Shown here: positions 25,301 through 26,752 of the stretch, piece by piece
Layout of the letters: the number at the start of each line of letters is the position of its first letter
Numbering within the stretch: position 1 is the first letter of the stretch
IMG/VR virus record: IMGVR_UViG_3300024518_001496
Location: 1-26,752 of that record
Length of the DNA stretch: 26,752 bases
From: a virus
Strand: one strand, 5' to 3'
Made by a program: the position numbers and the translations under genes
Notes under the pieces: model-generated
Databases searched by the model: none
Seen by the model: the letters and a program-made list of their open reading frames with translations, nothing else
What the model was told of the DNA's origin: nothing

Positions 25301-26752
25301 AAAGGGCTACGTCAGATAGGGTTGTCTTGACTGGGAAGGAAGTTGCCGATTTCCAGGCAGGTGTCGAAGCTCTGGAGAGGCTAGCCCCTATGATTGGGGG
25401 TAAGTTTGCCAGCCATCGGCAGGCAGAGGTGCTGCTGAATGCTATGCACTCACCTTATTTACCTGTACGCTTTAAGCTCACAGAGCTAGGTAAATGGCAG
25501 TATGCGGCTGATCTAAGTCGTGTCCCTCGTAGGGTATTCGCGAAGATCTCCCCTGCCTCTCAAAGACTTGGTGATCTGGGCCAAGACATGACTGAGATTC
25601 TAAAGCGATCCATTCAGGTAAGAGCTAAGTTTGAAGATGAGATCCATGATTTGATTCGCTTGAATCCTAATGATAGCCCTATTCGGGTACTTGCAACGTA
25701 CCTAATGTCCACGAACCCCATGAAGCTACGTAACGGATGGACCTCAGTCAACACGGGAGCCGCTTCTATCTACCGGAAAGGTATTGAGCAGATCGTGGAA
25801 GACTCACGGATAATCGAAGAGAAAGGCGGCAAGGTTATCCTTAAGGCAGACAAGTTAGCCGAAGACGTAGGGGACACCAAAGCTTTGGATGCCATTGCAC
25901 GGGCATGGCTCCCGCAAGAGAAGTTTCCGCCAGGACGTATGATTGAGCTACGGAAGATTGCCTACAACATCATCAAGAAACAGTATGATGACGATGCTCT
26001 GGACTTCAATGCTTTAATGCTAGAGATGAAGAAAGCCACGAAGAACGCAGGGGCTCATAGTAAAAAGGATGGCTACACCTTTAATCTTAACTGGGGCGGA
26101 GCAGGTAGCGTTGATGATGCTACCAAAGCCTACTCCTTCGGGGCTTTAGGGATCGGGCATGCAATGGTGCTTAATGACGCCGCACGCACAGCAACTAAGA
26201 TGGTCGGGGGGATTACGACGCAAGCTGCTGCTGATGCTAGCGACATCCTCACAGGTGGCGGTGCCGCAATCGCAAAGAGCGCCAGAGCAGAGGGCAAGAA
26301 GCTACAGTGGCACCCCGAGGAGCTATTGGCTACGCCAGGTGGCGCAGGGGTAGTGGGAGATGTCACGGATGCTCGTATTGCCGATGGGTTTGATGCCATG
26401 GCACGTTACGGCATCTCTGTCATTGATCCTACTTTGGTTACGCAGCAAAAACGAAAGGTGATCGATCTCGTAAGGATCTCTAAGAACCCTGACGGGATTA
26501 ACGCCTTTCTACCTACGACTTTGATTAGTGAGATTGACAAGGCCGCAGGTAAGATTGTTAAAGAGACATGGAAATACAATGCTCGTGGGCGTGATGATCT
26601 GGGACTAGGTAGTGCCATGAATGCCTTCTGGCGTTCGTATCGCACGTCGCTAGTTTCTGGGCTGCTCGTCCCTAATCCTCGTTACTGGGTTAACAACATC
26701 TTTGGTGACTTTGCTCAGATATGGTGGGGGCATGGGCTGGGCACAGCGACTA
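22321..26752 (+). CDS. Giant virion-internal-like protein, 3' end outside window
   Basis: Starts at ATG 22321 (ATGA overlap) and stays open for all 1477 remaining codons, so the protein exceeds 1477 residues and is incomplete. The N-terminus is acidic, followed by helical regions. Residues about 358-490 read NPAWAGGRVTAPIRAMWAGL, later GPEVALGLAGMFGLILLDPD and LTLPIFAATKPVK. The G-x-x-x-x-I-x-LDP-D/L-x-L pattern with flanking hydrophobics recurs in very large phage structural proteins. A coiled coil follows at about 578-645. Near the edge is LVPNPRYWVNNIFGDFAQIW (1449-1468), a P-x-Y-x-x-x-N-x-x-G-D motif common in giant virion proteins. These proteins are often packaged in the head and ejected, sometimes carrying enzymes. 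I see no catalytic motif in this part, and no virion RNA polymerase signature. Confidence 0.75.
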   Translation, partial: MSAFDDPLRGMGPLSPAEQAAFDAKIKAIRARTEPEPEVEAEEPTETESLKSEMSRKRVREMGAQEAYKQPKYLSAFGEGLNLDTFLGELGKKPELWKDENVQKLAEIELKKRFGYIQPKEKAPQLYSMLVASEKAKESLDLARDKLTPKDLQVWGAEYTDAEGNPQYLELSRIKTEKETEAAKHRRFTKGIEKVGTPEGVLETINVIPADLQKALANSKLEWQLLQELSDKVGRGLTFEEAITRTDTPEGRRLAQIAEHKRKRGARFALPLTDSLQGDTAIDVNDSIRRLSLAYESEEMARLKRTFKSLSKEEYADLNDRSIERAKKRMREITALNTGTLWVDVDPDGTTRNIINNPAWAGGRVTAPIRAMWAGLQTQDQYFGRAPETLGKEGGLEWFGRQALSTMVGAALHAGEWGSDEHIKLIREGYDITDDFGIVAKFLTPKFLEREQLGNRGPEVALGLAGMFGLILLDPDILTLPIFAATKPVKALWRSGRIPLTRVHKLQKTQKLAREQSLLPDEALLRPKLEDPTEFDSSIATHINELRHQDQALGDYAAAAVGLRVGTEPVQEVHLVGLQRGKEAARKKIEELEGKIKLSEDADRVRWLKEEKFRTEVKLVETELEAADIALDAAKATMKLETDLLNVKPGFVLKDKAGKVLTFPLFSQRLKGLEKGLPVAAERIRQQLEELPELTEALRKTYDTGISTEKLSILHYYLKTKAVRNADGTYDGGLKGLRQPKPGPGWSKKGARVIGIKEELVLQGWTKAQAEAATDLLMLPKPATSLRFLERGALFEAQQANLIWFQKHAGFMLAQSRLQKMRIQQARLAQRLNAKAGVKPGKFTPKGKPAKTRAGLAERLQKMQAKHTKQAIRAAGAKAGHKVAIEGERRILNVEELYREEMGKVADLLGLIIKHARTGKTPLQGVQSRITAGADILAKATKKELAEFERIVDPNILVKSIDDTFDETVMNPFKVQGGEEAARFGRVMAKLKAERATSDRVVLTGKEVADFQAGVEALERLAPMIGGKFASHRQAEVLLNAMHSPYLPVRFKLTELGKWQYAADLSRVPRRVFAKISPASQRLGDLGQDMTEILKRSIQVRAKFEDEIHDLIRLNPNDSPIRVLATYLMSTNPMKLRNGWTSVNTGAASIYRKGIEQIVEDSRIIEEKGGKVILKADKLAEDVGDTKALDAIARAWLPQEKFPPGRMIELRKIAYNIIKKQYDDDALDFNALMLEMKKATKNAGAHSKKDGYTFNLNWGGAGSVDDATKAYSFGALGIGHAMVLNDAARTATKMVGGITTQAAADASDILTGGGAAIAKSARAEGKKLQWHPEELLATPGGAGVVGDVTDARIADGFDAMARYGISVIDPTLVTQQKRKVIDLVRISKNPDGINAFLPTTLISEIDKAAGKIVKETWKYNARGRDDLGLGSAMNAFWRSYRTSLVSGLLVPNPRYWVNNIFGDFAQIWWGHGLGTAT

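Noticed and set aside
22321-26752. Giant protein as an N4-type virion RNA polymerase
   Set aside because: No polymerase motif such as T-x-x-GR was seen in the visible 1477 residues, and the patterns present are those of general giant virion proteins.

Overview
The window is the packaging, head and tail region of a tailed double-stranded DNA bacteriophage, most likely a podovirus (short tail). All recognisable genes lie on the + strand. They are packed tightly: the longest gap is 88 bases, and many junctions are ATGA, GTGA or TAATG overlaps that imply translational coupling. Start sites often carry strong AAGGAG-type ribosome binding sites, so the host is a bacterium with a canonical anti-Shine-Dalgarno. 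TAA, TAG and TGA all end genes, so nothing suggests stop-codon recoding. No integrase, tRNA, lysis gene or host gene is visible, so host and lifestyle cannot be told from this window. An aquatic or environmental phage is a guess only.

Layout. (1) 1-549: C-terminal end of a P4-family replication primase/helicase, cut by the left edge. (2) 549-3456: packaging module, with an unrecognised HTH-like protein, a small AT-hook protein in the usual place of the small terminase, and the large terminase. (3) 3453-7378: three small unknown proteins, the portal, another small protein and a zinc-ribbon (FmdB-like) protein. (4) 7420-10316: capsid cassette, with a small repeat protein, a scaffold-like protein, the major capsid protein and an Ala/Gly-rich candidate decoration protein. 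This cassette appears to have its own transcription signals: a TTGACA-N17-TAGAAC promoter at 7375-7403 and a clear hairpin plus U-tract terminator at 10345-10392. (5) 10405-15852: a second head-surface candidate, a 750-residue head-tail adaptor-like protein with a very large internal insertion, a 75-residue protein and an 804-residue tail-nozzle/stabilisation-like protein. (6) 15849-18434: three consecutive proteins of 282-288 residues with the same apparent architecture, likely a paralogous fibre or head/tail appendage family. (7) 18445-26752: a Lys-Pro-rich protein, a LysM protein, a coiled-coil protein and a giant open reading frame of more than 1477 codons that runs off the right edge. Together these look like virion-internal or ejection proteins.

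How they fit together: the terminase pumps DNA through the portal into a shell built by capsid and scaffold proteins. The adaptor and nozzle close the head and form the short tail, the three paralogues probably decorate the tail or head, and the large 3' proteins are probably packaged and ejected with the DNA. The least ordinary points are the tandem paralogue triplet, the oversized adaptor, the capsid-specific promoter/terminator bracket, a GC-rich patch inside the terminase gene, and the incomplete giant protein.
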